A stretch of DNA of 64,000 nucleotides, taken from Amblyomma americanum. Taxonomy: Eukaryota > Arthropoda > Arachnida > Ixodida > Ixodidae. Shown here piece by piece: positions 42,866-55,055 of this stretch (the stretch's first letter is position 1; each line of letters begins with the position of its first letter). The DNA lies in assembly GCF_052857255.1 (NCBI RefSeq), contig NW_027526677.1, positions 90,659-154,658 on the forward strand, given 5' to 3'. A program made the position numbers and the translations under genes. The notes beneath the pieces are model-generated. The model searched no databases, was not told the DNA's origin, and saw nothing but the letters and a program-made list of their open reading frames with translations.

Positions 42866-43289
42866 AACCAAACAGAAAAAAACTTGCCTCATCCCACTTG
42901 TTGTGCTGGCTCATGCATTCGGAGGCTGAAATCCTGTCTTCCACATCATGGTCGCAGATTCCACTGAAGATAACGGGGTTTTATTCGCGTAAAGTGCCTG
43001 AACAGGTGACAGGTGGAAGCGGACGGGGGGCTCCCGGCTCTTCGCATTATTAACGGGAACCTCGCGACTGCTGTTCTCCAGTCCAGCGTTCGATGTGATG
43101 ATCGTGGCACCTCCACCAACTTAAGAGTGAATTTATTGATTGGTCACGTCGACCGACACAGGCTGGACTCATTTCCCACCAAGACAAGACAGCCACCTGG
43201 AGGCAGCATATTCAGCCCGAGGTTCCCGCTCTAGCCACCAGCGATGGCAACGAAGTGTGGGAGTGCTGAGTGGTCCTCATGTTTTTCTT
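42866..43289 (-). pseudogene. Gypsy LTR/gag piece (right arm)
   Basis: Mirror of 32,520-32,943. Confidence 0.65.
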
Positions 43290-43848
43290 ACAATGAGAAT
43301 TTATAAGCAGTATCCCAATAGTTTGGGACGTCTAAACATTCAGTTATCTTGTTCGCATAGATCAGTTCACTTAGTCATTACAAATATCATGTGGGAAGAT
43401 TAATGCTCAAAATTTGCTCAAAGATATTGCTTTTAATTTAGTTTTAGTCACACTGTAACTTGGAGTGCTGAGGCGTTAAACCAGCGGTCGCGATTTTGAT
43501 GACGCAATACACAACCCAACATAGAACGACACAAAGCGCTCATGCCTTGAAAGAATTTCTAACTGAAAATGGGGAAACACGACCGTGAAAGATTGGAAAC
43601 TATTTATATAGTATATCATCTTGACCGTCTGCTGTTCTTTTCTCTTCCCCACGTGTGCACTTCTGGCAGTAACAGGATACAGGTAACTTTACTAAGTATA
43701 ACGCGAAAAATCAGACTGTGGCGACCGCAATTGCCCGCCTTCTATCATCCTACGCCCGCCTTGTATGATTGGCCTTTAAACTTGTAGACTGCGATGGAAG
43801 AGCGGTAAAATATTATTAGTCAGTTAGATCGTACTGGAGGCCGTTTGC

Positions 43849-43978
43849 TCACCGAGCATGGAAACAGTTCACCCGCATCACCTAAAGAAGTTTTGGAAGA
43901 GCACAGGCTGTTCGAGCATCGGCTGAGGCTACGTGGAAAGCACAGCTGCATCTTGCCGCCATACTCCACCGACAACAA
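43849..43978 (+). pseudogene. Zinc-finger copy 2, upstream exon (right arm)
   Basis: Mirror of 31,831-31,960; donor GTAAGC at 43,979. CILPPYSTDNK lacks the second zinc Cys. Confidence 0.6.
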
Positions 43979-44832
43979 GTAAGCCGAAGTTTTACTGTAC
44001 ACTGCACTTTGGTATTTATTATTCGCATAGGTCACCAAAAGCGGTGTTTACACTGAAACGAGCATTAGGTAAATTTTGGCGCTCTTTGGCACAGCTTGCG
44101 TATACATCCACCCGCAGTAGCAAGCGTTTTCAATCATTTGGCTTCTCTAGATAGGGTGATGAGTGTGATTACTTGGTCTTCTGTTCGCTCAAGAGGCAAA
44201 TTCGCTTTTAATTCTGATTGCATGTGTTTGCATTTTACGACGAATCTGTTCTACCTTTCCTCTTCTTTCAAAACGAACTAGTGATTCAAACAGCGCTCTC
44301 ACTTCCGCGACAGTTCACGTCGTTACGGAGATGCACCGGCATGCACTAATGGGGATGTCCGCCCAGAAACCAGTAGTGAAGTAGCGCCGTTTCCTTGATA
44401 GAGAGGCACCACTAGGTTCGCTGCACATGAAAGCGAATGGGAGAATAGTGTGTTCACTTCTCCGCATTCCGCGTCGCTGCGAAGTCGTACAGTCGCAATA
44501 AAATTCAGCGCTCTACATATTTTGGCGATTTAGAAGCAGCAGTGCATGTCGGTATCATATTTTGTTTTATCTCACACATGAAAATGAACCTGTGCTTTTC
44601 TAAGCGCTGAATAAATGCTTCATAATGCTGCAACATAGTAGTGGCCACTGCTGCAACTGGCTGCAAAGCCAGATGGAGCAGCCACGCAAAAGCTAATACA
44701 TACAAGTAAACTGTCTCCTGTGGAGTTTGTAGCATGGAATGATTATTTAGCTCTTCCTACCCTTAGCCAGCGATGACGCTGTCTTGCTCAGTGTGTCAAT
44801 TTTCCTCTTCCTGTTTTCTTTTCTTTTGCCAG

Positions 44833-45196
44833 AGGCCATTTCATCATGCACGCAACGACCGACACGGGCGAGCGGCCTTTCCTGTGCGAAGACTGCGAGA
44901 AAATCTTCATACATCGACAGCATCTGGTCAACTATGGGTAGAATCTCTGCGGGTGCGGCGATAGCGAGCTTCGCTTCAGACGAGATTTTATCCTCAAGTG
45001 TCACTGCGAAGAGGAGCCGTCTACTGGTGGCAGGTCTTCGTCATTTCTTTGTCCTCGATGCAGAAAGGGCTTTTCCCGGAAGGACCACCTTAACAGGCGC
45101 ATGCAGAGACATCCGGAGGAGAGACGCCGCAACGCATTGCATGCAGCTCCGGAACAGGTTCCTGAACCACAGCCATGCGGAAAAATACAAAACTAG
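44833..45196 (+). pseudogene. Zinc-finger copy 2, last exon (right arm)
   Basis: Mirror of 30,613-30,976, with the internal TAG at 44,939-44,941. Confidence 0.75.
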
Positions 45197-45798
45197 GAAG
45201 TGCAGCCGCCACTATAACCAGCACAGCACGCACCGTGACATGGGCTTACATACCATCCAAAATGATTGACACCATGCACGTCTGCTTCCTCTGCGGATGG
45301 ACTGAAAAATACGAACCGCAATAAAACAATCACCAAAGACGAAGCCGTATGGGGACCCCCTAAAGAAAGGCAGCGGAGAAGTGCTTTGTTAGAAAGTGAG
45401 AATGAACGAAATAAAGAAAAACACTGCAAACGTCGCAATTAAGCCCGGCAATTTTCTTCGCTGATAGAGGGAATGATTCTGGACGAGTAAAGAGCATGTC
45501 AAAGCCTTTCGCTGTTGGAGGACTCTGTGGCATTTGTCTGACGTATGTACAGGTGTAAGGAAAGCTGGGCAGACCGCGGAAGTGGTGCCAATATGCTGGA
45601 AACCACACACTCAATGACCCTGCATGTTTTCGAGAAACACGCACAGTGCACACTCCTTAATACGGTGTCCGGTTATTACGCGTATTTTCCTCAGGAAACG
45701 ATTTTTTCAAGAATTGAGCCGCAAAAAAATGCTTCTCAAGAACGAAAAAGGGCGTGGGAACCATTTTATTATTATACCTGAATTGAAAATCTTTAGAA

Positions 45799-46569
45799 AT
45801 AATGTGTGCATACTCACCGCGATTACTCTTTCTTTCACTTCCCCCAGCCGCTTCTGTAAAAAATTCAATACACGTATATTGCGCGTGCAAAGCAAGAGAG
45901 TAGTTGCAAACTTAACTGCGTATATTGTTTTACTGATTAAAAAAGCGCGCCAAAATTACCTTGACTGGGAAGCCCTTCTCTTTTGTCGTCCTCACTACAG
46001 CTGCTTGCGTGAGCTGAAATGTACAAAACAATTTTAATGAAACCGTGGTACGAGTTCCTGATACAAATGATGTAGTGGACTGAATGACTACGTGCAAACT
46101 ACTCCCGAAAACATGCAACGTGCATCGATCTCATCATAAACTCAAAGTCGTGCAGTTACAGCTCTGCTCAGGAAGAATGAAAATGGTGAACCGCGACTGT
46201 TTTCTACAATAAAAGTGTCAAAGAACTCTTACCGTGCGTGTCAGCGCTCGGCTGCGCAAAAATGGCTGACAGCACAGCATAAACTTCAGGCGTCACCTCC
46301 ATCTCGAAAGGCAGTGGGTGTAGTCTTCACCTCTTGCAGCAACGGTCGAAAAGCAGACGACGACGCGCGCGAAAAGCGCGGGCAAGCGCAAGGAATGCCG
46401 GGTACTTCCTCCAGCAGTTCGCGAGCACCGCCTACATGCTCTTGCCAGAGCAAGTGTACTCCAATCGCAATTTCAGGTCTCGCGCTCTCCGCCGGATTCA
46501 GGCGCTCTGTCACAGAGCGTGCAGACCGCTCCGGGCATGCGATTGGAATTCGCCATAAGACATATGGGG
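45799..46569. other. Unassigned flank right of the palindrome
   Basis: Begins at the outer breakpoint. I find no similarity to the sequence left of 30,012. A plus frame at 46,215-46,631 (138 codons, Ser-rich SSSSSRAPPT) runs into the LINE tail below and is probably its decayed ORF2 end. Confidence 0.4.
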
Positions 46570-46868
46570 TCAGGTACCATGAGATAGACACTTTGTGCGT
46601 TGCGTGCGGAGAGGAGGGGGAAACGGCTTAACATTTGATATTTTCTGTAAAGGGCTTCACCCTACAGTGGAAAGAAGTGGGTCTGATTTATTGAAGGCAT
46701 TGGGGTTTAAGGACAGCGAAGGGAAAGTTGATTTAAAGGAGGTAAGTAACCAAGCGAGGGTGTATGTGATTGGCGGCTAAAATCAAGACAAGAGTAAAAT
46801 TTTACAAGTCATGGCTAGGTGGCTTGAACCACCACCCGATTTAAAGTGTTCAGCATTATACATCCTTT
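46570..46868 (+). pseudogene. LINE ORF2 C-terminus and 3' tail
   Basis: CVACGEEGETA then stop and HLIFS matches the terminal CxxC...H motif of a LINE ORF2 with a nonsense change. Next LLKALGFKDSEGKVDLKEVS in another frame, then a 3' tail with GGCTAGGTGGCTTGAACCAC and finally the CATC microsatellite. Only the 3' end was inserted. Confidence 0.6.
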
Positions 46869-46913
46869 CATCCATCCATCCATCCATCCATCCGTCCGTC
46901 CGTCCGTCCGTCC
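46869..46913. repeat. (CATC)n-(CGTC)n microsatellite
   Basis: About five CATC units followed by about five CGTC units, the 3' tail repeat of the preceding LINE. Confidence 0.9.
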
Positions 46914-47079
46914 TCAGTGAAGTTCAAAAGTCACCTACTGAGGCGTAATATTAAACAAGGCTACGATGAAAGTAACACATAAGAGGAAAAAAGTTGTCTC
47001 TTGTGCCAAGGCCTGCTCAAGAACTTTTTTCTTTGTGCATGTGCTGTCGATAGCCAAATTTTAAAACAAGTTATAAACA

Positions 47080-48570
47080 ATGATCACAGTCGACTTCGTA
47101 GCCGACGGCGCTTTGGCTAGTTTATCATTTTTTTCCCGTGACTGCTCACTGCGGCGCATCACTGCTCGCTTGCTCGCTACTATCTTTGTTTATTTTCGTG
47201 ACTTTTCTTTCACAGTGAGGGCTGTGCACTGCCCATTTGTTTGTGTAGTTAAGATCCTTCGGACGTCTTGTGTGTTAAGCCTATGTTGGCCCTTAGCAGG
47301 CCTGTCGCGAAGGAGGGCGACACTCAATTTTGGGCTGCGTTTGTGGGGACGCATCAGGCAGCGCTACAACGCCTGCGCGTGCAGATGCTGGCGCTGACCG
47401 CTGAAATTATCTTGCTTGAAGAGACGAGGAAGCGATGCCGGGGGCGGCCGAAGCTTTTTGTGGCGGCGGCGTTGCACCTGTCCGTCCGTGAGAGAAATCT
47501 GTCGGCGTACCCGCGCCCAGACTCGTGGTACGAGACCACGCTTCCGCACCATCCGGACAGCGGACTCCAAGAAAACTTATAAACCGCGGCACAATCCGGT
47601 ACATGGTAGCTGTTTGTGGAAGCACGAGCCGGCAATATACCTACATGCGGTAAGCGATTCCGCTGGAGAAACGCGTTGCGATCGGCTTGTACCGCCTTGC
47701 AACATCAGCAGAAGAGCCGGCTGCTGCCAACTTGTTTGGCGCGAGCACTGCGTCAGTTACTTTAATATTTCACGAATTTTGCAGCGTAGTTGTGGGGCAG
47801 TTGGAAGCACAATTTGTGCACTTCCAGCGCCAGCTGAAATTCACGAGCACATTTGTAAATTCACAGCAGTCACTCCGTTAGATATTTTTTAATTCCCGAA
47901 TTTTGCGGCGTGGTTGCGGAGTACTTGGAAGCATGATTTGTGCATTTCCCATCACGAGCTCAGCTTTAGTCACCTATGTATATTCAAAGCAGTCTGTGGC
48001 TTCTCTCAAGGTGTCGGTGCAGTGGATGGCTGTCATATCGAGATGTGCCGCCCAAAACAAGAAGCTGCTGACTAACACAATTATAAGGGGTTGTACTGTG
48101 TCATCCTACTTGCTGTCGTCGACCGCACATTCAGGCTCCTGTGCATGAATGTTGGGAGCCCTTGTAGGAACAATGACGCAGCAGTGTTTCAGAAGTCTCG
48201 AATGTCAGCTATTCCGGCTAGTGAGCTTTTACGAGGAGAAACAAAAGTCATTGGAAGTGCGGAAGTTGGCACAATTCTTCTTGGTGATCAACCTTTCCCC
48301 TTGCAGACTCACTTGATGAAGCTGTTCCCTTTCCAGGTGCCTCTGGGCCGCGCTCACAGACCTTTAACTACCGGCTGCCGAGTGATAGACGTGTAGTTGA
48401 AAATGCTTTTGGGCGTGTCAAGGCACGCTTAAGATTGGTGCTGATGCGCATTGAGTGTGACATCCATAATATCAGTTATGTGATCCGTGCTGCTTGTGTG
48501 CTGCACAACATTTGTGAGCAGCTCAGTGACCACTGCGATTCAATCTGGTTTGGTGTGTTGTGAAATTCGA
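47080..48570 (+). pseudogene. PIF/Harbinger-type transposase relic
   Basis: A HARBI1-like DDE transposase in several frames. An N-terminal region at 47,268-47,582 (RGRPKLFVAAALHLSVRERN) is followed by TIRYMVAVCG, VAIGLYRLATSAEEPAAANLF and FHEFCSVVVGQLEAQF (47,600-47,830). Then comes the catalytic core: GVGAVDGCHIEM with the first Asp near 48,020, a TAA replacing a Tyr codon shortly after, LLAVVDRTFRLLCMNVGSP, NNDAAVF with the second Asp near 48,178, LLGDQPFPLQTHLMK, and VVENAFGRVKARLRLVL with the Glu near 48,400, ending ACVLHNICEQLSD. All three acidic codons survive; stops and frameshifts kill it. Confidence 0.82.
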
Positions 48571-50470
48571 CCTCAGCCGGTGCGCACAAGCAACTGGGAA
48601 GAGACGTCAGGTGTGTCCATCGGGAACGCCCCGTCCAAGCATCTTGCATTGAGCTAGAACCCAGTCCTTGAAAAACTCAAGAGCAGCTAAGGACACCTTT
48701 ACCGAGAGAGAACAGCCCTGAACAGAGCTACACACACATTATTCAAGGAGCAGACTCTGGGTTCGGCTCAGCTTAAATGGTTATGAGGGCTACAACTAGT
48801 GTAATTTTCGTAACCTACATTTGCTTTATAAAATAGGTTTGGTTTGGTTTATGGGTTTAACTTTCAAAAACGGCTTGGGCTATTAGTGATGTCGTAGTGA
48901 AGGGCTGCGGAATTTTTGAAGACCTGTGGTTCATTAAAATGCACTGACATTGCACAGTACACGAGTGTCTTGCTTTACACCTCCATCTAAAAGCCGCCGT
49001 CGTGGCCAGGCTTTCAAAAAATAGTCTTGCATTATATAACTAATGTTGATTGTTAGTTCTTGATCAGCTACAAACGAAGTGGTTCGTACCAACTACTAGT
49101 ACTCCTTATGAAAAACAAATCTTCACCAACAAGCAACCGTCTATAATTAACTGATAATGAAGATTTCATTATTTCCTGGAGACAAATCTCTTTCTTCAAA
49201 CAATTTTGCTCGAAGACAATAGTAAAATGCCAGCATCAGCCTTCCATTTTTATATGATTCATTCTTGTAGAGCACTGCCGTTTATGTTGCTCATTCATTG
49301 CCAATGTACTACAGTTTTCATTGTTGTCTCTGAGTCACATGGTCTGCATATTGCTTGCTATTCTGTCACTTGCTGTTTGCTTATGAGTTGCGTGTATAAC
49401 TGGTCGTCGTCTGGCCACATTGCCAATCAGAAACTTCTTGGTACCTTGTCAAGCAGTACAAGCTTTTAGTCTTGCACTCCTACTTTTGAAAGCAGAAGTA
49501 CTTGCGGTTGGGCTAGTTGGTTTTTCATAAAGTTGAATGGCACATAGGAACAAACCCAGGAAGGTACATAAGTGGCGCTTTTTCTGTCTCTGTGTCTTCC
49601 TGTGTTTGTTCCTTAGCGCCATTCAACTTTATTCTGAAAGCAGTATAGGGAATTAAATGCATTCACTATAAAGATGTTTCCCATAAAGGCCCCCTATGTA
49701 TCACCATATTTTTCCTCAAGGCTGTTGCATGCACCTGATGCTAGCCCAGTGGAAGCGGATGCCTCTGACCAAAAATCTTTTCGTGCTTACAATCATATTA
49801 CAGTGAACTATTTATATCTGGTCGATGATTAAGCAATAGTTGCCAGAAACATTTTATTTTTGGTCATGAAGGTGACGGAATCATGTCGGTCACAGGTGGA
49901 AGCTGCATATTTTTGCACACATCATCCACACACAAAGCAAACACAAAAAAGTGATGTAAATGTGGCTCAATGGTGAGACCTTCGAGAGAATCACTGTGTG
50001 ATAAATTCTATTACATTCGCATCCCAACTCGTTAAATCAAAGTACGTTTTCTGTGAACAATTTCATGTCATTACTATTTTGCTGTTGTCAGTATTCCCCG
50101 CTGTTCTATCACGTCCCCTACAAAAAATCAGTTACGTTGCAAGAAAAATATCAGCCTTGTACCAAACAGTTCCAGGTGAGCATGCAACAGCCAGTGGTTC
50201 TGAGTGGAGAAGCAGGTTTAGTGTTACTGCGTGACCAGCAGCAATGTACTTGCAACAGATTTGTTTGATCACTGCACTTCCAGCTGTGTACCCTTGTAGT
50301 GTATGCATGTGCTCTGTTAAAACTAATACTGCAAGCTACGACGGTAGCCAACCCGCACAACAGAAATCATTGTTTAAATCACAATACAAAACTTTCAGCT
50401 GTAAAAGATCTGAGCTCATCTCATCACACGCTCTAATATCATAGAAAATTCAATAACTTCCAGGTCTTAT
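48571..50470. other. Mostly unassigned; one SINE fragment
   Basis: No gene recognised in 1.9 kb of A/T-rich DNA. It may be the non-coding middle of the Harbinger element between transposase and the frame at 50.5-51.0 kb. Related words CACATAGGAACAAACCCAGG (49,540) and CCTGTGTTTGTTCCTTAGCG (49,600) form a local inverted pair about 60 bases apart, with GCCATTCAACTTTAT and ATAAAGTTGAATGGC as outer parts. Confidence 0.35.
48870..49015 (-). repeat. SINE body/head fragment, minus orientation
   Basis: Reverse SINE body: a degraded GACCTGTGGTTCATTAAAAT, GCACTGACATTGCACAGTAC and CACCTCCATCTAAAAGCCG, ending in GCCGTCGTGGCC, the start of the head. Confidence 0.6.
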
Positions 50471-50479
50471 TTTGATCAC

Positions 50480-50971
50480 TCTTTATTGAGCGAGTCATTA
50501 TTTTCTCTGTTGTCTAGAACTTTTGCAAGCGATGCACCATGCTTGCATTGATGGCATTTGCTTCCTTCTGAAAGAGCACCATTTTCCTGCTCATTTTGTG
50601 TGCCTTGCGATCGGCCTTTGGTGCTGCCTCGCTCTCTCCTTTATTGAGGGCAACTAGGTTCTCTATAGCAGATCCTTGTCGTTTGTGTTGGCTCTTCTGG
50701 GATTCTTTTCAATTGGCGTTGCGCCAGCACCGGCACTGCTGCTTGCGCCAGCACAGGCTTTGCTTGTGTCGCCGGTGCTGTTGGCTGTGCTTTGCAGTAC
50801 AGGTGCTACAGCACTGGCACTGCAAATGGGGGAGCTGGTCGCAATTTGTAAGAGGTCGTGTCTGCTGCTTCCTTCAGGCAGGCTGTCCTCCCTTGACAGG
50901 AGCACTTCTGAGCCGTCTGGTACCTCATTGACAACTGGCATCTGCACATAATGAAACATACAAGACAGCAT
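50480..50971 (-). CDS. Possible second Harbinger protein (C-terminal part), broken
   Basis: The minus frame 50,663-50,971 is Ser/Ala-rich (LPEGSSRHDLLQIATSS, SKACAGASSSAGAGATPIEK). After a stop, the next frame reads LVALNKGESEAAPKADRKAH and KMVLFQKEANAINASMVHRL to about 50,510. A Ser/Ala-rich linker followed by a helical Lys/Gln tail is how the Myb/SANT-like companion protein of Harbinger elements often ends, and the opposite strand near the transposase fits. No Myb domain is seen upstream, so this stays tentative. Confidence 0.3.
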
Positions 50972-51665
50972 GTTATCATCAAAGAAAAAAGGATGAATGT
51001 GCCCTAATGTAATGCATTAATCCGCTTCCACAATATATTACAAAAAAACTTGTGATAGCCAAACTGGAAAGAAGGCAGCGGTTCAAATTTTCTTTTTCTG
51101 AACATAACTAAATAGATATATGAAGATACCGACATGTACATCAGCAATCCCTAGCCCCAACTTTCACAACAACCAATGGGTTCAGATCTGTTTTTTCCTG
51201 AATACTGTTGCGGAGTGCAATATTTTGTGAAAGATTCTGAGGATTTTTGTACGGCTCCTAGTGTTGGCGTTGTGATGAATGTTGGACTTTTTGTCCTTTA
51301 AATGACTTGTGGCTGTTGCGGCTAATGATTTTACCGCTTTTATATTTGTGTGTCCCTGCAGCTTTGGCCAAGGTTCTGGCTCGCAGTATGTACAAATAAA
51401 TAAATGAATGAACAGCTCAACAAGACACTATACCAAGCTATCAAAGCCAGTAACAAGCAATATATTAAATATTTGCAAGCATGTAAGGCATAGTTTACCA
51501 AGGGTAAACCCAACTGATGAGGTTGAATTCAACAAAATGACATGGGAAGTTGAGGTGCGAACACTGGCACGACAAGGCGCTGCGATTTGAAGACTCAAGT
51601 GCCATTTTCGCCCCCGCCCATTGCCATTAATTCCCATGGTTGTGATAGTAGCTTACTCTACAGAC
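50972..51665. other. No recognised gene
   Basis: Contains a 60-codon plus frame (51,408-51,590) ending EFNKMTWEVEVRTLARQGAA. It reads like protein but I cannot assign it. Confidence 0.3.
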
Positions 51666-51668
51666 CCC

Positions 51669-51735
51669 CGGCGCCGCCGTGGTGGCTGAGTGGTTATGTC
51701 TCTCGGCTCCTGGCCCGAAAGACGCGGGATGAAGG
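51669..51735 (+). repeat. SINE tRNA-derived head fragment
   Basis: GCCGTGGTGGCTGAGTGG (A-box region) and TCTCGGCTCCTGGCCCGAAA; the B box is lost. Confidence 0.65.
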
Positions 51736-52239
51736 GAGTCAGGTGAAGGGAGTCGGTGCTGCCGTGACGCCTTAGCTGGATGTCAGCGTTGAATCGTCCT
51801 CGGGGCGGTGGCGAGGTGTATGAGGTAGCAAGAGCCGCTGGCTGAGTCGTCGTTGCGGAGGCGTTGACACAGGGCCCGCGTTCCGAAGGCGGGGTCAGTG
51901 TCGTGATGTACGGGACCGGGGATCACCCGTCGGACACCACGCATGCTCAGTAGGTCTCGCGGTCGAACACCACCTGCAGCAGCTGACGGCTGTGCGCCAA
52001 CGTCCATACCTAAAACCTTCCTCCTCCTGTCCACGTCAGTACCGCTCCTTTTATACGCCCAATTCATTTTCTTCTACTTCCGCCTCGTTTTCGGTTTCGT
52101 CGTCATATTCTTCAACTCTTCCAAAAATACCACTGCACTGTTTTTTTCTTCCCTCTTCTGTTTCTCGTTACTTTCTTTAGGTGCAGTGCTTTATTCATTC
52201 CTCGTGACCGGATATAAACACCTGAAATGGGGAATCCCG
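51736..52239 (-). other. Possible LTR or promoter-bearing repeat
   Basis: GC-rich on the left (51,740-52,020) and T/C-rich on the right. On the minus strand a good TATA sequence (GTATAAAAGG) lies at 52,047-52,056, followed by a GC-rich leader. This is compatible with an LTR in minus orientation, but no matching second LTR or coding region was found. Confidence 0.3.
52047..52056 (-). promoter_or_regulatory. TATA-box-like site
   Basis: GTATAAAAGG on the minus strand, with GGAGCGGTACTGACGTGGAC downstream. Confidence 0.3.
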
Positions 52240-54845
52240 TAGTCAATTATTTTGGCAATCCAATTCGCATCCTGCATATCCTCCGGAAACACGAGTTTAA
52301 AATTTTCCTGACCTCCTTGTTTGTTTCTTCAGTCGAACCTCAAAAGGATGCTAATTTGGTCACCATAAATTTGATGAAATGTCTCTTCCTCGAATTTATG
52401 CTGTTGACAGTGTGCTGGGCTACGTCCACTGAACAAGAAAGTGAGAGATTCTCGAAGGAGGTTGGGTAAATCAGAGCCTTGGCCTTTCCAATGTGTGTCA
52501 CTGGGTGTTAGTCGAAAAGTTGGGAGAACTAAGAAGTGCATGGAAATGCTTTGCCGCACATTTAAAAGCTCACGAGTCTGGTTACATCTGCCCCATCATG
52601 AGATTTTAATTGCTAACAATTACTTAATTACAGAAATACTGCTTTTCAAAAGGCGGTCGTCACAAGACTTTAACTGTACTTATTTTAAGCAAGCCCCGGA
52701 TCTTGAACTAGCCGCAGAGAGCGTTCTACGCGACATAAAATTATGATTACTGCTTGGCCTGCGATAACGTTGTCCCATATGTCAGAAAAACATACTAATA
52801 CCGTGTCTAAAAGAAAATGTGCCTTCGAAAATTCTTCACAGCACCGGCGAAACACATTAATACCCATATTCATCAAATGTCTTCATTATTTTCATACAGG
52901 CCAGTCACAAACTACCTTTGAAATTATAACTCATACTGTGGATGTAATATTGCGGAGAAAATATAATGTGCATGTGTTCAATTATTTCATTGCCTCTGAT
53001 TACATTGTACCGTACTTTCGATTCATATACGTTCACACTGCAACGCATTTACAGTTGGCAGTTTCAGTAAGGAAACGAATAAATAGATAATTACTTTTTC
53101 CATGGCGCTGAGCGCCGCTTTATTTTTTTTTTTCGCCAATCAAAACCGTACGGTTGTTGACTTGGTCGGAATCTCGCAAACAGAATCATTTTACAAATGT
53201 TCACGGACACAACGAGTTAGCAGAATTCGAAGTATATTAAACAAAACAAAGGTATGCGGCATGCATTGCACTGAAATTTCAAAGCCATGTACACCTTTTA
53301 GCGATATTTGCGCAGACACACTGAAAACACTGTGAGAATGAGTAATTTGAACAGCCGGTCTCAGATTAGGCTCAGAGAGAAGAACCAGTACTGAATGTTA
53401 AACTATGTGACAAAAATACCTAGACTCAGACTTCATACAGGCACATGAGATAACAAACTAAATAATTATGGATCTGTACGCCGGTGATCATCTTCCATCA
53501 TTTTATTACACGAGTGTCTGGAGCGTCTGTGATAGCAATCACCAGAATGCGGTCAATGACTTCTCCTGGACTATTTCATTTAGGCGCGAAAGCAAAGGCA
53601 ACAAACGTCACTTTCTGAACAACACAGCATGACAGCATACACGTGAAAGAGAGTATGTATGCGCAAAAAGTACACCGAGCATAAAATTCCGAACCAAGTA
53701 ACGCAACTACGAAACGAAACATTGGCTAGTGAAGTTATGAACAACGACAACACCATCGAGCAATAAATTCCGAGCAAGAAAAGGGCGCGAATGCAGAGAA
53801 CATGACGCCATAAATTAAGCACAAAGCGAGCTGGATCAAAAAGCCTGAATTCTCCGGATTACGGGAGCATTGCGCGCTCTAGGGTCTAGTGCACAGACGC
53901 CCTTTCGCAGATTTCAAGCCAGTCGTGTAAAACGCAATAAATAACATTATGAAATACGGATGTTTAGCAGTTGTTTATTCGGGATCGTATTAGTGTGTCC
54001 ATTTATTTACTTACCTATGTTTGCCGACGAGGGAATACGGTTGAAGGGTGTGACACAGTTGTGTAAGTCCTTGCGGAAGCGAAACTTTTTTTGAAAGCAC
54101 AACAACTCAAATAGGGCCGCCGACAACCATCGTTCTCTGTAGCACAGTTAATAAATGTGCATTTTTCAGTAAATTAGAAACTCGACAGAACCGGCACATG
54201 TTTCTTAATTCATGCTCGCATAACATCTGACATACAGCTGTCACAAAAGTGTTGAGACCATGGAAACAATCCCAAAACTATTTGTCAGCGCTATCTAACA
54301 GCGCGTCCCTGTAGTCGGGGCAACTGCAGAGAGCCATCCCTAATGTGCTGGCCTGTTCGCTGAAACATCAGCGTTGAACATAGATTTTTTAGCACATACA
54401 CCGACATAGACCGCTTTTCAGTTCAGTCAACAGGCAGCACGTGAAAGTGGTTGATTACTCAGGCTCTAACGCGTTGCTAAATAGCTCGTCTTTGATCCTA
54501 GCTTCAGCATGCCGTCAAAAGCAACCATTGCTTCGGTTGGACTATTTTTTTTTCTAAGTAACAATGCTAATAAATGAAAGATTAATTGCAAAGCTTGTCG
54601 TGCAGCGCTATCGTGTCCTATGACAAAGCGAACCCTGTGCTGTGAACTCATGGAATCGTGTCCTTGCACTTTGGCTGCAATGCCAAATTCTGCCGTGCTA
54701 GAGATATGCAATCGAGGTATGCTGATAAAACGGCTCGCTTACGCGCGCTAAGTCTGTCGCCCACAATGCCTGTCACACGAGAAGTCAGCCACTGTTCATT
54801 GCGGCTTAAATGTAGAACAAGCCGCACCTGAGAGAAACGCGCGTG

Positions 54846-55055
54846 TCATGGACTGATGCTATGAGCGACGTCGCAGTAAAAGAGTCCAAAAATTTCAGCC
54901 ACCTGGGGTGCTTTAACGTGCTCTGACATCGCACAGTAGCCGGGCCTATATAATTTCGCCTCCATCGAAATTAGACCTCCGCGGCCGGGGTCAAACCCGC
55001 GTCTTTCGGTTAAGCAGCGGAGCGCCATAACCGCTGAGCCACCTCGGCGGTTGAA
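54846..55055 (-). repeat. SINE, head and body, minus orientation
   Basis: Reverse SINE: CAGCCACCTGGGGTGCTTTA, GCTCTGACATCGCACAGTAG, TTCGCCTCCATCGAAATTAG, then B-box (GGTCAAACCC) and A-box ending in GAGCCACCTCGGCGG. Absent from unit 1, so it inserted after the units separated. Confidence 0.82.

Larger units (their letters stand above)
38639..45798 (-). repeat. Right arm of 7.16-kb inverted repeat
   Basis: Mirror copy of 30,012-37,170. Its outer end, CTTTAGAA at 45,791-45,798, falls in the middle of a zinc-finger unit whose continuation exists only beside the left arm, so the right arm looks like the duplicated copy. The inner end at 38,639 lies inside an otherwise continuous Penelope-like reading frame that begins in the spacer. 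Confidence 0.97.

Noticed and set aside
44784..45269. 161-codon frame starting with a hydrophobic, signal-peptide-like stretch, and its mirror at 30,540-31,025
   Set aside because: It is an alternative frame over the zinc-finger exon, whose own frame carries the finger motifs. The hydrophobic start is the T/C-rich tract before the splice acceptor.
50663..50971. Independent host gene with Ser/Ala-rich protein
   Set aside because: No domain, a stop followed by further coding-like sequence in another frame, and location beside a transposase make a mobile-element origin more likely.
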